From Novosphingobium resinovorum (GTDB lineage Bacteria > Pseudomonadota > Alphaproteobacteria > Sphingomonadales > Sphingomonadaceae): a stretch of DNA of 64,000 nt. The position numbers and the translations under genes were made by a program. Within the stretch, counting starts at the first letter, position 1. Each line of letters opens with the position of its first letter. The DNA is taken from NCBI RefSeq assembly GCF_001742225.1, contig NZ_CP017075.1, positions 2,604,001-2,668,000 of the forward strand. The letters are read 5' to 3'. Of the stretch, positions 47,740-56,896 are shown one piece after another. Below the pieces are notes generated by a model that was not told the DNA's origin, searched no databases, and saw nothing but the letters and a program-made list of their open reading frames with translations.

Positions 47740-48567
47740 TTATCCTTTCACGACCGCATCGATCGCCAGCAGCCGGGTCCATACTTCTTCGAACTGATCG
47801 AGGGGAAGAGCATTCGGGCCGTCGGACAAGGCCGCATCCGGGTCCGGATGAGTTTCCGTGAACACGCCTGCGACACCGGCTGCGACGGCGGCGCGCGCCA
47901 GCAGCGGCACGTACTCGCGCTGGCCACCCGATCGTTCGCCCAGACCACCTGGCTGTTGAACCGAATGCGTCGCGTCGAACACCACCGGGCAACCGGTATC
48001 GGCCATGATCGCCAGCCCTCGCATGTCGGACACTAGGGTGTTGTAACCGAAAGAGGTGCCGCGCTCGCACAGCAGGAAGGCATCAGGATCATGCCCTGCC
48101 GCCGTAGCTGCATTGCGCGCTTTCGCGACAACCTGTTTCATGTCGGCAGGTGCCATGAACTGCGCCTTCTTGATGTTCACGGGCTTGCCCGAAGCGGCTA
48201 CCGCAGCGATGAAATCGGTTTGCCGGGCCAGAAACGCCGGGGTCTGCAGCACGTCGACCACTTGCGCCACTGCGGAGACCTGCGCGGATTCGTGAACATC
48301 GGTAATGACCGGCAAGCCGGTTTCAGCACGCACTTTCTCGAGGATGCGCAATCCTTCATCCATGCCCAACCCGCGGAATGACTGGTCGGAACTGCGGTTG
48401 GCTTTGTCAAACGAACTCTTGAAAATGAGCAGAATGCCCAGCCGTTCAGCCACCCCGGCGAGCGTCTCGGCGACAAAAAGCGTCATTTCCTCGCTTTCAA
48501 TGACGCATGGCCCGGCAATGGCGAATAAGGGAGTCTTTTGGTGAATCGAACGTCCGCAAAGGATCAT
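47740..48567 (-). CDS. kdsA: KdsA, 3-deoxy-D-manno-octulosonate 8-phosphate synthase
   Basis: KdsA condenses arabinose-5-phosphate and phosphoenolpyruvate to Kdo-8-P. The 275-residue product contains [33 protein letters not shown] and [20 protein letters not shown], then [15 protein letters not shown], all KdsA signatures. Cys21 in AGPCVIES is the residue that binds a divalent metal in class II enzymes (metal-free forms have Asn there), so this one is predicted to be metal dependent. It is separate from the plus-strand kdsD-kdsB group, whose first gene starts 228 nt away. Confidence 0.95.
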   Translation of the reverse strand: MILCGRSIHQKTPLFAIAGPCVIESEEMTLFVAETLAGVAERLGILLIFKSSFDKANRSSDQSFRGLGMDEGLRILEKVRAETGLPVITDVHESAQVSAVAQVVDVLQTPAFLARQTDFIAAVAASGKPVNIKKAQFMAPADMKQVVAKARNAATAAGHDPDAFLLCERGTSFGYNTLVSDMRGLAIMADTGCPVVFDATHSVQQPGGLGERSGGQREYVPLLARAAVAAGVAGVFTETHPDPDAALSDGPNALPLDQFEEVWTRLLAIDAVVKG

Positions 48568-48795
48568 GGGTGCAGCCTCGTCCTGCGAGTTGTGGGTTAA
48601 AATTTAGAAACAGGGTGGTCTTCCAACTTCCTGTGACTCCACAGCAGCGCCATAGGGTCAAGACTTTTGCTTGGCCGGTAAGGAACGGGCTGGCAATCCC
48701 TTCCGTAGTGGAATAGCGATGGCCACGCATTCATGTCCTGGCGGCGCATCTCGGTGCCGGCAGGTTGTTAAAAAGATGAACAATTTAAGGGCGGT

Positions 48796-49782
48796 ATGAA
48801 GAGCGCACTCCTCCAAACGCAGTATGCCGCATCTGCACTCAAGACGCTGGACATAGAGCTCGAGGCACTTGGGGCGCTGAAGGCGTCGCTGCAGTCTCCG
48901 GACCTGGGCGCCGCAGTCGATCGCGCGATCAAGGCCCTGGCATCCACGCGCGGGCGCGTGATCGTCACCGGCATGGGCAAGAGCGGCCACATCGCGCGCA
49001 AGATCGCCGCGACCATGAGATCTACCGGCACCTCGGCGCTCTATCTCCATCCCGGCGAGGCAAGCCATGGCGACCTTGGCGTCATCACCAAGAAGGACGT
49101 GGTCCTTGCCATTACCTGGTCGGGGGAAACCGCCGAACTGGGCGATATCCTCCACTACTGCAACTTCTACGGCGTAACTCTGATCGTCGCAACTTCGCAT
49201 GCCGACAGCACGGCCGGCCGCGCAGCAGACATCTGCCTGACAATGCCTCCGGTGCGCGAAGCCTGCCCCAACGCGTTGGCGCCCACCTCCTCGACGACGC
49301 TGCAACTGGTACTGGGCGATGCGCTGGCGGTCGCGTTGATCGAAGCGCGGGGCTTCACCTCGTCCGACTTCCGCGTCTTCCATCCAGGCGGAAAGCTGGG
49401 CGCGCAGTTGAGCACCGTGGGGGAGATAATGGGTGTGGGCGAAGCCATCCCCCGGGTCGGCCGCGATGCCTCGCTCACCAGCGCAACGCTCGAAATGAGC
49501 CGAAAACGCTACGGCTGCACCGCCGTTGTGGATGAAGACGACCGCCTCGTGGGAGCGTTTACCGATGGCGACCTGCGGCGTTGCATCGCCGTGCACGACT
49601 TATCGGACAACATTGGCCTGCACATGTCGATCAATCCCCTAAGCGTACAGCCCGACACGCTGTCTTCCGAGGCTTTGCGCATCCTCAACGGGAATGCCAT
49701 TTCAGTGCTCTTCGTCGAGGATCAGGGAAAGCTCGTCGGGATCGTCCATATCCACGACATCGTACGCACCGGCGTGGCCTGA
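48796..49782 (+). CDS. kdsD: KdsD/KpsF, D-arabinose-5-phosphate isomerase
   Basis: Converts ribulose-5-phosphate to arabinose-5-phosphate, the first step to Kdo. The 328-residue protein has an N-terminal SIS domain (VTGMGKSGHIARKIAATMRS, HPGEASHGDLGVI, LAITWSGETAELGDIL) and two CBS domains (SLTSATLEMSRKRYGCTAVV then DEDDRLVGAFTDGDLRR; ISVLFVEDQGKLVGIVHIHD). This is the standard layout and length. It starts the plus-strand capsule genes, divergent from kdsA. AAGG precedes the ATG by 5 nt. Confidence 0.96.
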   Translation: MKSALLQTQYAASALKTLDIELEALGALKASLQSPDLGAAVDRAIKALASTRGRVIVTGMGKSGHIARKIAATMRSTGTSALYLHPGEASHGDLGVITKKDVVLAITWSGETAELGDILHYCNFYGVTLIVATSHADSTAGRAADICLTMPPVREACPNALAPTSSTTLQLVLGDALAVALIEARGFTSSDFRVFHPGGKLGAQLSTVGEIMGVGEAIPRVGRDASLTSATLEMSRKRYGCTAVVDEDDRLVGAFTDGDLRRCIAVHDLSDNIGLHMSINPLSVQPDTLSSEALRILNGNAISVLFVEDQGKLVGIVHIHDIVRTGVA

Positions 49783-49976
49783 AGGACTTCCCGCCGATCC
49801 GCCGGGCTCGGACGATGTCCTTACGCCTCGAAAGCCCTGAATAGCGCAGCCCCTCCCCCGGCCCGGATCGCGCAAGCCTCCGCTGTCGAGCACGCTTTGG
49901 CGCTGCTTGTCGAAGCCGTCTGACAGGGGCACTAAGGCGTAAACTCATAAACGGCATCATCGAGGTTCGAGGCAAA

Positions 49977-50129
49977 ATGGCGCAGCGCAAGGAAGCAGGG
50001 CGAAGGAATATGTCGATACTTCAAGTCCTGCTGACGCGGCGCTGGGCCATGCTGGTCAAATCCTCCGGACGCCCGAATGGCGAACATATCGGGCGTCTCG
50101 ATGCTGCCATTTATGAGCTTATGTCCTAG
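49977..50129 (+). CDS. Possible small ORF before kdsB
   Basis: A 50-codon reading begins MAQRKEAGRRNMSILQVLLT and ends HIGRLDAAIYELMS, with GAGG 11 nt before the ATG and the stop 7 nt before the kdsB start. Base use is ordinary, but no family is recognised. It could be a translated leader that couples to kdsB or a chance frame. The rest of 49783-50136 holds no other candidate. Confidence 0.3.
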   Translation: MAQRKEAGRRNMSILQVLLTRRWAMLVKSSGRPNGEHIGRLDAAIYELMS

Positions 50130-50136
50130 TCTTCGG

Positions 50137-50958
50137 ATGACATCTATGCCTGCTCTCATCGTGGTTCCCGCACGCTTCGGGTCCACTCGCCTTCCGGGCA
50201 AGCCGCTGCTGGCGATCGCCGGGCGCACCTTGCTTGAACGCGTCGTTTCCGTGGCCCGCACAACTGCCGCGCTGGTGGGAGATTGCGAGGTGGTGGTCGC
50301 CACGGACGATGAGCGCATAGCCGACCATGCCACCGCGATCGGCACCGAGGCGGTGATGACGCCGGATTCCTGCGATTCCGGCTCTTCGCGCGCTTGCCTT
50401 GCGGCGCAGACACGGGCGGCAAAACCCGAACTCGTCATCAACCTCCAGGGCGATGCTCCGTTCGTGCCGCCTGCCGTCGTCGCGGGGCTGGTCCACACTC
50501 TGCGCGAAGGCCGGGCCGACGTGGCCACGCCGGTGTATCGTCTAGACTGGGCAAGGCTTGATCGGCTGCGCGCGCACAAGCGGACTGCTCCGTTCAGCGG
50601 CACCACTTGCGTGCGCGCGACAGACGGACGGGCCTTGTGGTTTTCAAAGACCATCCTACCCGCGATCCGTGATGAGACGAGATTGCGCGAAGCGGGCTCA
50701 TTTTCGCCGGTGTGGCAACACCTGGGTCTGTACGGCTATCGGATGGCCGCGCTGGAATGGTTCGCCGCGACCGCTCAAGGGGATTACGAGACCATCGAAG
50801 GGCTTGAACAACTGCGCTTCCTCGAGGCGGGTCACACCATCGCCACGGTCGAGGTCGAGCCGCCCAGCCACGCCATGTCGGGAATCGACACCCCCCAGGA
50901 CCTCAAACTGGCGGAAGAAACGATCGCACGACTGGGCGATCCGTTCGCGGCTCATTAG
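50137..50958 (+). CDS. kdsB: KdsB, CMP-Kdo synthetase
   Basis: KdsB activates Kdo with CTP to CMP-Kdo, the donor for capsule or lipid A transferases. The 273-residue product contains PALIVVPARFGSTRLPGKPL, VATDDERIADHATAIGTEAV, INLQGDAPFVPP and the final IDTPQDLKLAEE, all KdsB signatures. Start is ATG 50137 or, 9 nt later, ATG 50146. The latter has GGATG-type spacing; I keep the longer one. Its end is 10 nt before the histidine-phosphatase gene. Confidence 0.94.
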   Translation: MTSMPALIVVPARFGSTRLPGKPLLAIAGRTLLERVVSVARTTAALVGDCEVVVATDDERIADHATAIGTEAVMTPDSCDSGSSRACLAAQTRAAKPELVINLQGDAPFVPPAVVAGLVHTLREGRADVATPVYRLDWARLDRLRAHKRTAPFSGTTCVRATDGRALWFSKTILPAIRDETRLREAGSFSPVWQHLGLYGYRMAALEWFAATAQGDYETIEGLEQLRFLEAGHTIATVEVEPPSHAMSGIDTPQDLKLAEETIARLGDPFAAH

Positions 50959-50968
50959 CGTAACCGTC

Positions 50969-51556
50969 ATGTTCGTCATCGTCCGCCACGGCAATACCTT
51001 CGAAAACGGCGAGCCATCCCGCCGCGTCGGCGCGCGCACCGACTTGCCGCTTACTGCCGCAGGGCTGGCGCAGGCACGGGCGCTGGGTGCTCATTTCGCG
51101 GCGCAAGGACTTGCTTTCGAACAGGTTCTCGTCTCGCCCCTGACCCGCACGTGCCAGACCGCTGCGGAAATCCTTGACCACATGCCACAGGCGCCTGAAG
51201 CGCAAGTCGCCGAGTGGCTGCGCGAGATCGACCATGGCCCCGATGAAAACGCCACCGAGGACGTGGTGCTCGCACGTATCGGGACCGAAGCGCTTGCAGC
51301 CTGGGATGAACACGCAGTTCCCCCGCCGGGCTGGCGGGTCGACGGCAAGGCGAGGATCGCGGCATGGCGGGATCATTTCCTGTCCACCCGGGGTCCGGCC
51401 TTGCTGGTCACCAGCAACGGCGCGGCACGCTTCGCGCTCGTCGCCGCGGGGCTGAGTGCCGGTTCGAGCATGAAACTTCCCACCGGAGGCTATGGGGTCA
51501 TCCATCGGGACGAGGGAATGACGATGACACTCACCGAATGGGGCAGGCGTCCATGA
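50969..51556 (+). CDS. Histidine phosphatase-family protein, candidate Kdo-8-P phosphatase
   Basis: The 195-residue protein begins MFVIVRHGNTFENGEPSRRV, with the RHG motif (His7 as the phosphorylated residue), a second Arg in SPLTRTCQTAAEIL, and a late segment LLVTSNGAARFAL. In most relatives that last segment is xSHGG; here the second catalytic His is replaced by Asn. It sits between kdsB and the KpsC-like gene (ATGA overlap). kdsC, the HAD-type Kdo-8-P phosphatase, is not in the window, so this is a candidate replacement. The missing His argues for caution. Confidence 0.75.
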   Translation: MFVIVRHGNTFENGEPSRRVGARTDLPLTAAGLAQARALGAHFAAQGLAFEQVLVSPLTRTCQTAAEILDHMPQAPEAQVAEWLREIDHGPDENATEDVVLARIGTEALAAWDEHAVPPPGWRVDGKARIAAWRDHFLSTRGPALLVTSNGAARFALVAAGLSAGSSMKLPTGGYGVIHRDEGMTMTLTEWGRRP

Positions 51557-53208
51557 CCCCGCCCTCAGCCCCACCATTGTCCCTCCTGCGGGCGCCGCCA
51601 TTTCCCTGGCACGACGCAGCCATAACCCAGCCTGCCCCTTCCCGTACGTCGAAGCCCGTGCTCCATGACCGGGACACGCTGTTCGCGGCCATACGTCAAG
51701 CCCGCGTGGGCGGAGACTTCTGGGCCGATGATGCAGGTGTGAAACGCTTGGCCGCAACCGTGATACGGCCGGGAGAACCTTCTGAAGTCGAGGGTACCGA
51801 GCGGCCCGATACGATCTGGATTCCGCCCGTCGGGACCCCGCGCTGGACACATGCGCTTCGTGGCAGGACATGGTGCATCGATGTCGATCCATGGTCGGTT
51901 CTACCGGGTGCTTCGCGCTTGCTGGCCCATGGCGATGACGAATGGATCGCGCTCGCGCGCATTGCCGGGATCAAGGTGGACGTGCTCTCGACGGGCGGGT
52001 TCGGCGCCCCCGGGGACGATGCCGCCACCCTCGACGGGCGCGTTGCCGAATTGCTTGCGAACCAAGATTGGCGCGACCCTTTCACAGGGGGCTCTTCGAC
52101 GATCGAGGCAGTGGTGGATCTGCTGGCGCTATGGCGTCACACTCTGGATCTAAACCGTCCAATTGTCTCGACATGCGGGATGGCCTGGTGGAAACGGAAA
52201 GAAATCGGCCGTTTCCTCTGGCATCCGACACGCCACCTGGCGATGGTGCCATCACCGGCACAGGCGCTGCGCGTGGCCCGCAAGGAGGGCGGTGCAATCG
52301 CAGTCTGGCCTTCGCGCGTCTCGCCCGCTCTCATTGCTGCGGCAGGGCAGCAAGGCACCGCGCTGGTTCGCGTCGAAGATGGGTTCGTTCGGTCGGCTGG
52401 CCTCGGCGTCGATCTTGTGCCGCCCTCCTCAATAGTCGTGGACGCCTCGGGCATTCACTTCGACCCGGGCGCTCCGAGCGATCTGGAGGCAGTCCTGAAC
52501 GATGCGCAGATGTCCGCCCGGTTGCTTGGCCGCGCACGAAGTCTGCGCGAAATCATCGTCAGGGCAGGCATTAGCAAATATTCCGCCGACCAGGGACAAT
52601 CCGTGCCCGAACGGATACCAGGCAAACGCCTTGTCCTTGTCCCGGGGCAGGTGGAAGACGACATGTCGGTACGCGCAGGTGGCGGCGGCCTGACTTCGAA
52701 CCTCGAACTCCTTCGCCGCGCGCGCGACCTCGAACCCGATGCGCAAATCTGGTTTCGCCCCCATCCCGATGTCGATGCCGGCCATCGCAAGGGCAAGGTA
52801 CCCGATACAGACATCCTCGCCCACGCCGACCACATCGTGCGGGGTGGCGGCATGGCACCTCTGCTCCATGCGGTCGACGCGGTGCATGTGCTGACCTCGC
52901 TCACCGGCTTCGAAGCCCTGATGCGCGGCCGCGAGGTGACCTGCCACGGAACGCCATTCTATGCGGGCTGGGGGCTGACGCGCGATCTTGGTCCTGCAAC
53001 CCCGCGCAGGACGGCCAGGCTTTCGCTCGATGCGCTGGTTGCGGGAGTACTGATTCTCTATCCGCGCTACCTCGATCCGGTGACCGGACTTCCATGTCCG
53101 CCCGAAGTGCTGGTCTCACGCATGGCATCGGCGACCGCACACAATCGGCTGAAATGGATAGGGCCCCTGCGCCGCTGGCAGGGCAAGCTGATGAAAATGA
53201 TCAGATGA
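51553..53208 (+). CDS. kpsC: KpsC-like capsule beta-Kdo transferase
   Basis: The 551-residue protein has the Capsule_synth pattern: VRVEDGFVRSAGLG (near residue 272), IHFDPGAPSDLEAVLNDAQM, FRPHPDVDAGHRKGKVPDTD (near 420) and VLTSLTGFEALMRGREVTCH, then GTPFYAGWGLTRD. This is the domain KpsC uses to build the poly-Kdo linker on phosphatidylglycerol. KpsC usually has two such domains in about 670-700 residues; here one is complete and the N-terminal part looks reduced. Overlaps the phosphatase (ATGA) and the next gene. kpsS is not seen. Confidence 0.85.
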   Translation: MTPPSAPPLSLLRAPPFPWHDAAITQPAPSRTSKPVLHDRDTLFAAIRQARVGGDFWADDAGVKRLAATVIRPGEPSEVEGTERPDTIWIPPVGTPRWTHALRGRTWCIDVDPWSVLPGASRLLAHGDDEWIALARIAGIKVDVLSTGGFGAPGDDAATLDGRVAELLANQDWRDPFTGGSSTIEAVVDLLALWRHTLDLNRPIVSTCGMAWWKRKEIGRFLWHPTRHLAMVPSPAQALRVARKEGGAIAVWPSRVSPALIAAAGQQGTALVRVEDGFVRSAGLGVDLVPPSSIVVDASGIHFDPGAPSDLEAVLNDAQMSARLLGRARSLREIIVRAGISKYSADQGQSVPERIPGKRLVLVPGQVEDDMSVRAGGGGLTSNLELLRRARDLEPDAQIWFRPHPDVDAGHRKGKVPDTDILAHADHIVRGGGMAPLLHAVDAVHVLTSLTGFEALMRGREVTCHGTPFYAGWGLTRDLGPATPRRTARLSLDALVAGVLILYPRYLDPVTGLPCPPEVLVSRMASATAHNRLKWIGPLRRWQGKLMKMIR

Positions 53209-54395
53209 CGGTTATTCTTGACATTTCGCGCCTGATCTCGCGGCTGCGCTATTCCACCCCTTCGGGTGTCGATCGCGTGGAAATGGCCTATGCTCGCGGA
53301 CTGTTGGCCCGTTACGGAAACGCTCTTGCTTTTGCAGCCGTCCATCCCACCGGCCGCTACGGCCGCTTGCCGCGCCGAACGGCGCTGGCCTATCTAGACG
53401 AACTTGACCGACGCTGGGCGAGCGAGGCCAATGCACCGCGCCTGCGACCGCTTGCCTCTGTGCTACCGCAGCTGGCGGCGCTCATGCCCACGCGCCAGGG
53501 CGTAGGATCGAGCCAACGCGCGGTCTACGTTCAGGCATCTCCGCATCACCTCACCAAAGCGGCCAAGGTTCACAGCATCCTCGCGCGCGAGCGTGCGAAG
53601 TTCCTCTGCCTCGTACACGATCTCATCCCCATCGAATTTCCCGAGTATGCCCGCCCTTCGGGAGCGGAACTGCATCGGCAGCGGATCGAAACCATAGCCT
53701 CGGCGATCGCGGCGACGGGCGGGGCAGCCATCGTCAACTCCGCCGCGACCGGCCGCTCACTCAAACCCTGGCTGAAGCCCGGTACTGCAATCCATGTCGC
53801 CTTGCTGGGGACCGAACAGCTGCCTCCCGCTATACCGCATGCCGCGAAGGACGGCCGCCCATACTTCGTCTGTTTGGGCACGATAGAACCGCGCAAGAAC
53901 CACCTCCTGCTACTTCATCTGTGGCGCCATCTCGCTGAGACCATGCCTCCCGAACGCGTTCCCCGTCTGATCGTGGTCGGTCGCCGGGGCTGGGAAAACG
54001 AACAGATCGTCGACATGCTCGAAAGGTGCCCCGCCCTCGTCGGTCATGTCACCGAACTTGGCGGCTGTCCCGACGCGCATCTTTCCGCTCTGCTGCGCGG
54101 AAGCCGGGCACTGCTGATGCCTACCTTCGCGGAAGGCTACGGCATGCCGGTGGCAGAGGCGCTCTCCGTAGGCACGCCGGTCATTTGCAGCGACCTTGCC
54201 GCGCTGCGCGAAGCGGGCGGAACGGCACCCGACTATCTCGACCCGCTCGACGGACGAGGCTGGAAGGCGGCCGTCCTCGACCATGCCGCAGGCGGCCCGA
54301 TGCGCCTGGCCCAAATGGAACGCCTGCCTGGCTGGCACAACCCCACCTGGCCGGAGCACATCAAGATTGTGTCACACGCGATAACAGGCCTCTGA
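53205..54395 (+). CDS. Glycosyltransferase family 4-like protein
   Basis: The 396-residue protein begins [20 protein letters not shown] and has a GT-B fold: [20 protein letters not shown] (N lobe) and a C lobe with [40 protein letters not shown] then [18 protein letters not shown]. That last block is the family 4 EX7E motif. It adds a sugar in capsule repeat or linker synthesis. Its start overlaps the KpsC end (ATGA). A decayed transposase fragment follows. Donor and acceptor are unknown. Confidence 0.87.
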   Translation: MTVILDISRLISRLRYSTPSGVDRVEMAYARGLLARYGNALAFAAVHPTGRYGRLPRRTALAYLDELDRRWASEANAPRLRPLASVLPQLAALMPTRQGVGSSQRAVYVQASPHHLTKAAKVHSILARERAKFLCLVHDLIPIEFPEYARPSGAELHRQRIETIASAIAATGGAAIVNSAATGRSLKPWLKPGTAIHVALLGTEQLPPAIPHAAKDGRPYFVCLGTIEPRKNHLLLLHLWRHLAETMPPERVPRLIVVGRRGWENEQIVDMLERCPALVGHVTELGGCPDAHLSALLRGSRALLMPTFAEGYGMPVAEALSVGTPVICSDLAALREAGGTAPDYLDPLDGRGWKAAVLDHAAGGPMRLAQMERLPGWHNPTWPEHIKIVSHAITGL

Positions 54396-54479
54396 GCCTC
54401 GCAGCGCGCACTCGCTAACGACTATGAAAGCCGCCCGGTTCTCAAGATAAAACCAAAATATGCAAATATTTGAAGAGGC

Positions 54480-54640
54480 GCGACACTCACCGCCCAAGCA
54501 CAGGCGATCACGGATCAGGAATTCCTTCCGTTCATCGCTGACATTGTTCTGCGCCGCCAAAATCAGCACTTTGAACATGATCACCGGATCTTAAGACGGC
54601 TGACCCGCCCATTGCCCGGTCCGAACAGGCACTTCAGTTG
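54480..54640 (-). pseudogene. Decayed IS5-type transposase fragment
   Basis: On the minus strand, from about 54592 to 54490, the reading [20 protein letters not shown] then [10 protein letters not shown] matches the N-terminal region of IS5-family transposases (YDPVxMFKVLxLQxxxNxSDxxxEfxIRDRLSxMRFLG). The frame is broken by a stop just upstream (LFGPGNGRVSRL in another frame) and by divergence after RDRL, so only about 50 codons remain. No terminal inverted repeats are obvious. Gap region 54396-54665. Confidence 0.7.
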
Positions 54641-54665
54641 GAGCGCGGTATGCCTATAGAGCGCT

Positions 54666-55445
54666 TCAGCTGTCAGGCAGTCGCTTGCGGGCATAGATCG
54701 TTGCGCCGACGATGCCGCCGTGATCGCAGTGTTCGAGGTGCAGGCTAGTCATACCCGCCTGATAGAAAAGCGCGATCACGCGCGAAAGATCATAGTCGTG
54801 CATCAGCATAACGCCTTCCCGGAACCCGCGCGGGCTGCGGCTGCGCGTCGCCGGGGTCACATCCGTGCCGTCCAGGATCAGGCGACCGCCCGCTGAACGC
54901 GCATGCTGGGTGGTGCGGGCGAACATCAGCTGGACGGTAGCCCCGCCGTTTTCGGACACTCCAGCCAGCAGCTGCCTGAGGATTTTATAGCCGCGCTCTG
55001 GCGGGATGTGCTGAAGCACGATCAGCGACATGACCCACTCGAACGCGACATCGGGGATAGCATCGACAAAGGTCAACCCCGGCGTGGTGTGCAGGCGTGC
55101 TTCGGCCATCATCCCAGGCGATATGTCCACACCGGTGGCCTGCCCCGCGATTTCGGCCAACGGTACTGTGAGACGCCCCACGCCGCAGCCGAAGTCCAGC
55201 GCAGAACGCGGCTCGAACGCACCGAATAGCGCATTCATCCGGCTGAAATGATGGCGAACGTCGCCCCGGCCCGATGCGAAGAATCTCTCACGCGCCGCGT
55301 CGTCAAGATTGTCGCGCTTGAAAGTCTCAGACGTCAGAACGCCGAAGTACGGCTCCGTCTCACCGATCATCCGCCAGTCGCGATCCGTATCGCGCTGCCT
55401 TTCGAACTTTCGAAAAGGATTGACCCCCAGCAACCGTCGCAGCAT
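54666..55445 (-). CDS. Class I SAM-dependent methyltransferase
   Basis: The 259-residue protein has the SAM fold: SALDFGCGVGRLTVPLAEIA then GQATGVDISPGMMAEAR (motifs I and II), ATVQLMF near the fifth strand, and a C-terminal DYDLSRVIALFYQAGMTSLH. Substrate unknown; it may methylate a capsule sugar. It is encoded opposite to the preceding glycosyltransferase, next to another glycosyltransferase on the same strand. Confidence 0.85.
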   Translation of the reverse strand: MLRRLLGVNPFRKFERQRDTDRDWRMIGETEPYFGVLTSETFKRDNLDDAARERFFASGRGDVRHHFSRMNALFGAFEPRSALDFGCGVGRLTVPLAEIAGQATGVDISPGMMAEARLHTTPGLTFVDAIPDVAFEWVMSLIVLQHIPPERGYKILRQLLAGVSENGGATVQLMFARTTQHARSAGGRLILDGTDVTPATRSRSPRGFREGVMLMHDYDLSRVIALFYQAGMTSLHLEHCDHGGIVGATIYARKRLPDS

Positions 55446-55557
55446 TCCACACCCTCTTACCCGCCAATGGTAATCACCGGGCGGAAATAGTCGCTCTTTC
55501 GGAATTGTCTAAGTAATAAATTGAAATCGCATAGACCGCATGGTCAGGATGCCGGGC

Positions 55558-56853
55558 TTACCCGCCCTGTTCCAGCCCGGAGAGCAGTTCGGCGGCAGAT
55601 AGCGCCCAGGTCGCCTGCGACGGGGTGACAACCACGCGACCCGCAGCGACGTCTTCAGCCCATCGACCGATCGCCCGGGCCAGCGCAGGGGTGGCGGCAT
55701 CGGCGGGGAAGTAGTCGACGCCATTGCCTTCGTGCGGACGAAACACCGCAAGGTCACGGGCCAACACGGGCTTGCCATGCTCCAGCGCCTCGACCAGCGG
55801 CAGGCCGAACCCTTCAGCGTGCGACGCGATGATGACGCCCGCGCAACAGTCGTAGATGGCAGCCAGTTCCCGGTCGCCCACGTCGTCCAGCCACAGAAGC
55901 CTGCCACCATTCTCCGGGTGCGAGCGGATCCGCTCGGCCAGGGCGGATACCTGCCAGCCTTCCCGCCCCACCAGCACCAGACGCTGCGTGCCACCGTCAC
56001 GCCACAGCGCCTCGAAGGCAGCGACGATATCCTCGTGCCCCTTACGCGGCTCCAGCGTACCGACCATCAGGAAATAGGGCGCCGTCGTATCGAAGCGCGG
56101 AGCGTCGATCCCGGCATCGGGTTTGGCGGCAGGCGCAGTGGCGTCGAGGATGTTGCCCCCCATCGACACCACTTGCGTGCGATAACCGCCGGTCAGGCCG
56201 TAGCGCACATCGAACACCTCGCGCAGTTCCGTCTCGGTATGGCCGGAATTGCACACCAAGCCTTCGGCAAGCGCGGCCAGCATATCCAGCCAGATGCGAT
56301 AGCGCAGCACCGTATTGCGCGAAAACCATTCCGGCCTTTGCAATGGCAGCAAGTCATGGACGAGGAACCACAGCCGTCCGCCCTGGCGCCGGAACCGCGC
56401 CAGTTTGCGGCGGTGCCAGCGCAGCGTGTCGAGCGAATAGTCCAGGCCCAGGAAGACGTCGCCGGGGCCCGCCCGGATCGGGGTGAAGTCTGGCGACTGG
56501 CCCGCCAGTCGGTCAGGCCAGTTGATCTCGAAATAGCTGCGCTTGCGCGTAGCCGACACGAAGCGGATGTCCCAGCCCTGTTCCGGGGCCGCATCGCGCA
56601 GCGCCAGCGCCAGCGCGCGCACGACGCGCTGGATGCCGGTCCCCGCATCATCCTTGCTGATGACCGCCATGTCGATGAACAGCCGGGGACGCGGCCCGCC
56701 CGCTTCCGACCGAGCCTCCGGCCACGAGGCAGTCGTATCCTGCCTGAGACGGCGCTGCCGCGCCACGCGGAACCGGCGCCAACCACGCGTACCCACCGCC
56801 TCGTCGATACGCGCCGGCAGCAGGTCGAGGAAGACGGGCAGGCGCAGCTTCAT
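55558..56853 (-). CDS. Glycosyltransferase family 4-like protein
   Basis: The 431-residue protein has a basic N-terminal extension and a GT-B core: FIDMAVISKDDAGTGIQRVV then RALALALRDA (N lobe), FLVHDLLPLQRPEWFSRNTV, FLMVGTLEPRKGHEDIVAAF, and GVIIASHAEGFGLPLVEALE then HGKPVLARDLAVFRPHEG, the EX7E family 4 motif. It is similar in order of motifs to the protein at 53205-54395 and may be a paralogue acting on the same polysaccharide. Follows the export lipoprotein on the same strand after 43 nt. Confidence 0.87.
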   Translation of the reverse strand: MKLRLPVFLDLLPARIDEAVGTRGWRRFRVARQRRLRQDTTASWPEARSEAGGPRPRLFIDMAVISKDDAGTGIQRVVRALALALRDAAPEQGWDIRFVSATRKRSYFEINWPDRLAGQSPDFTPIRAGPGDVFLGLDYSLDTLRWHRRKLARFRRQGGRLWFLVHDLLPLQRPEWFSRNTVLRYRIWLDMLAALAEGLVCNSGHTETELREVFDVRYGLTGGYRTQVVSMGGNILDATAPAAKPDAGIDAPRFDTTAPYFLMVGTLEPRKGHEDIVAAFEALWRDGGTQRLVLVGREGWQVSALAERIRSHPENGGRLLWLDDVGDRELAAIYDCCAGVIIASHAEGFGLPLVEALEHGKPVLARDLAVFRPHEGNGVDYFPADAATPALARAIGRWAEDVAAGRVVVTPSQATWALSAAELLSGLEQGG

Positions 56854-56896
56854 CCGCGCGCCCGGGCGCGGTGGCGGGACTGCATCGGATGCCGCG

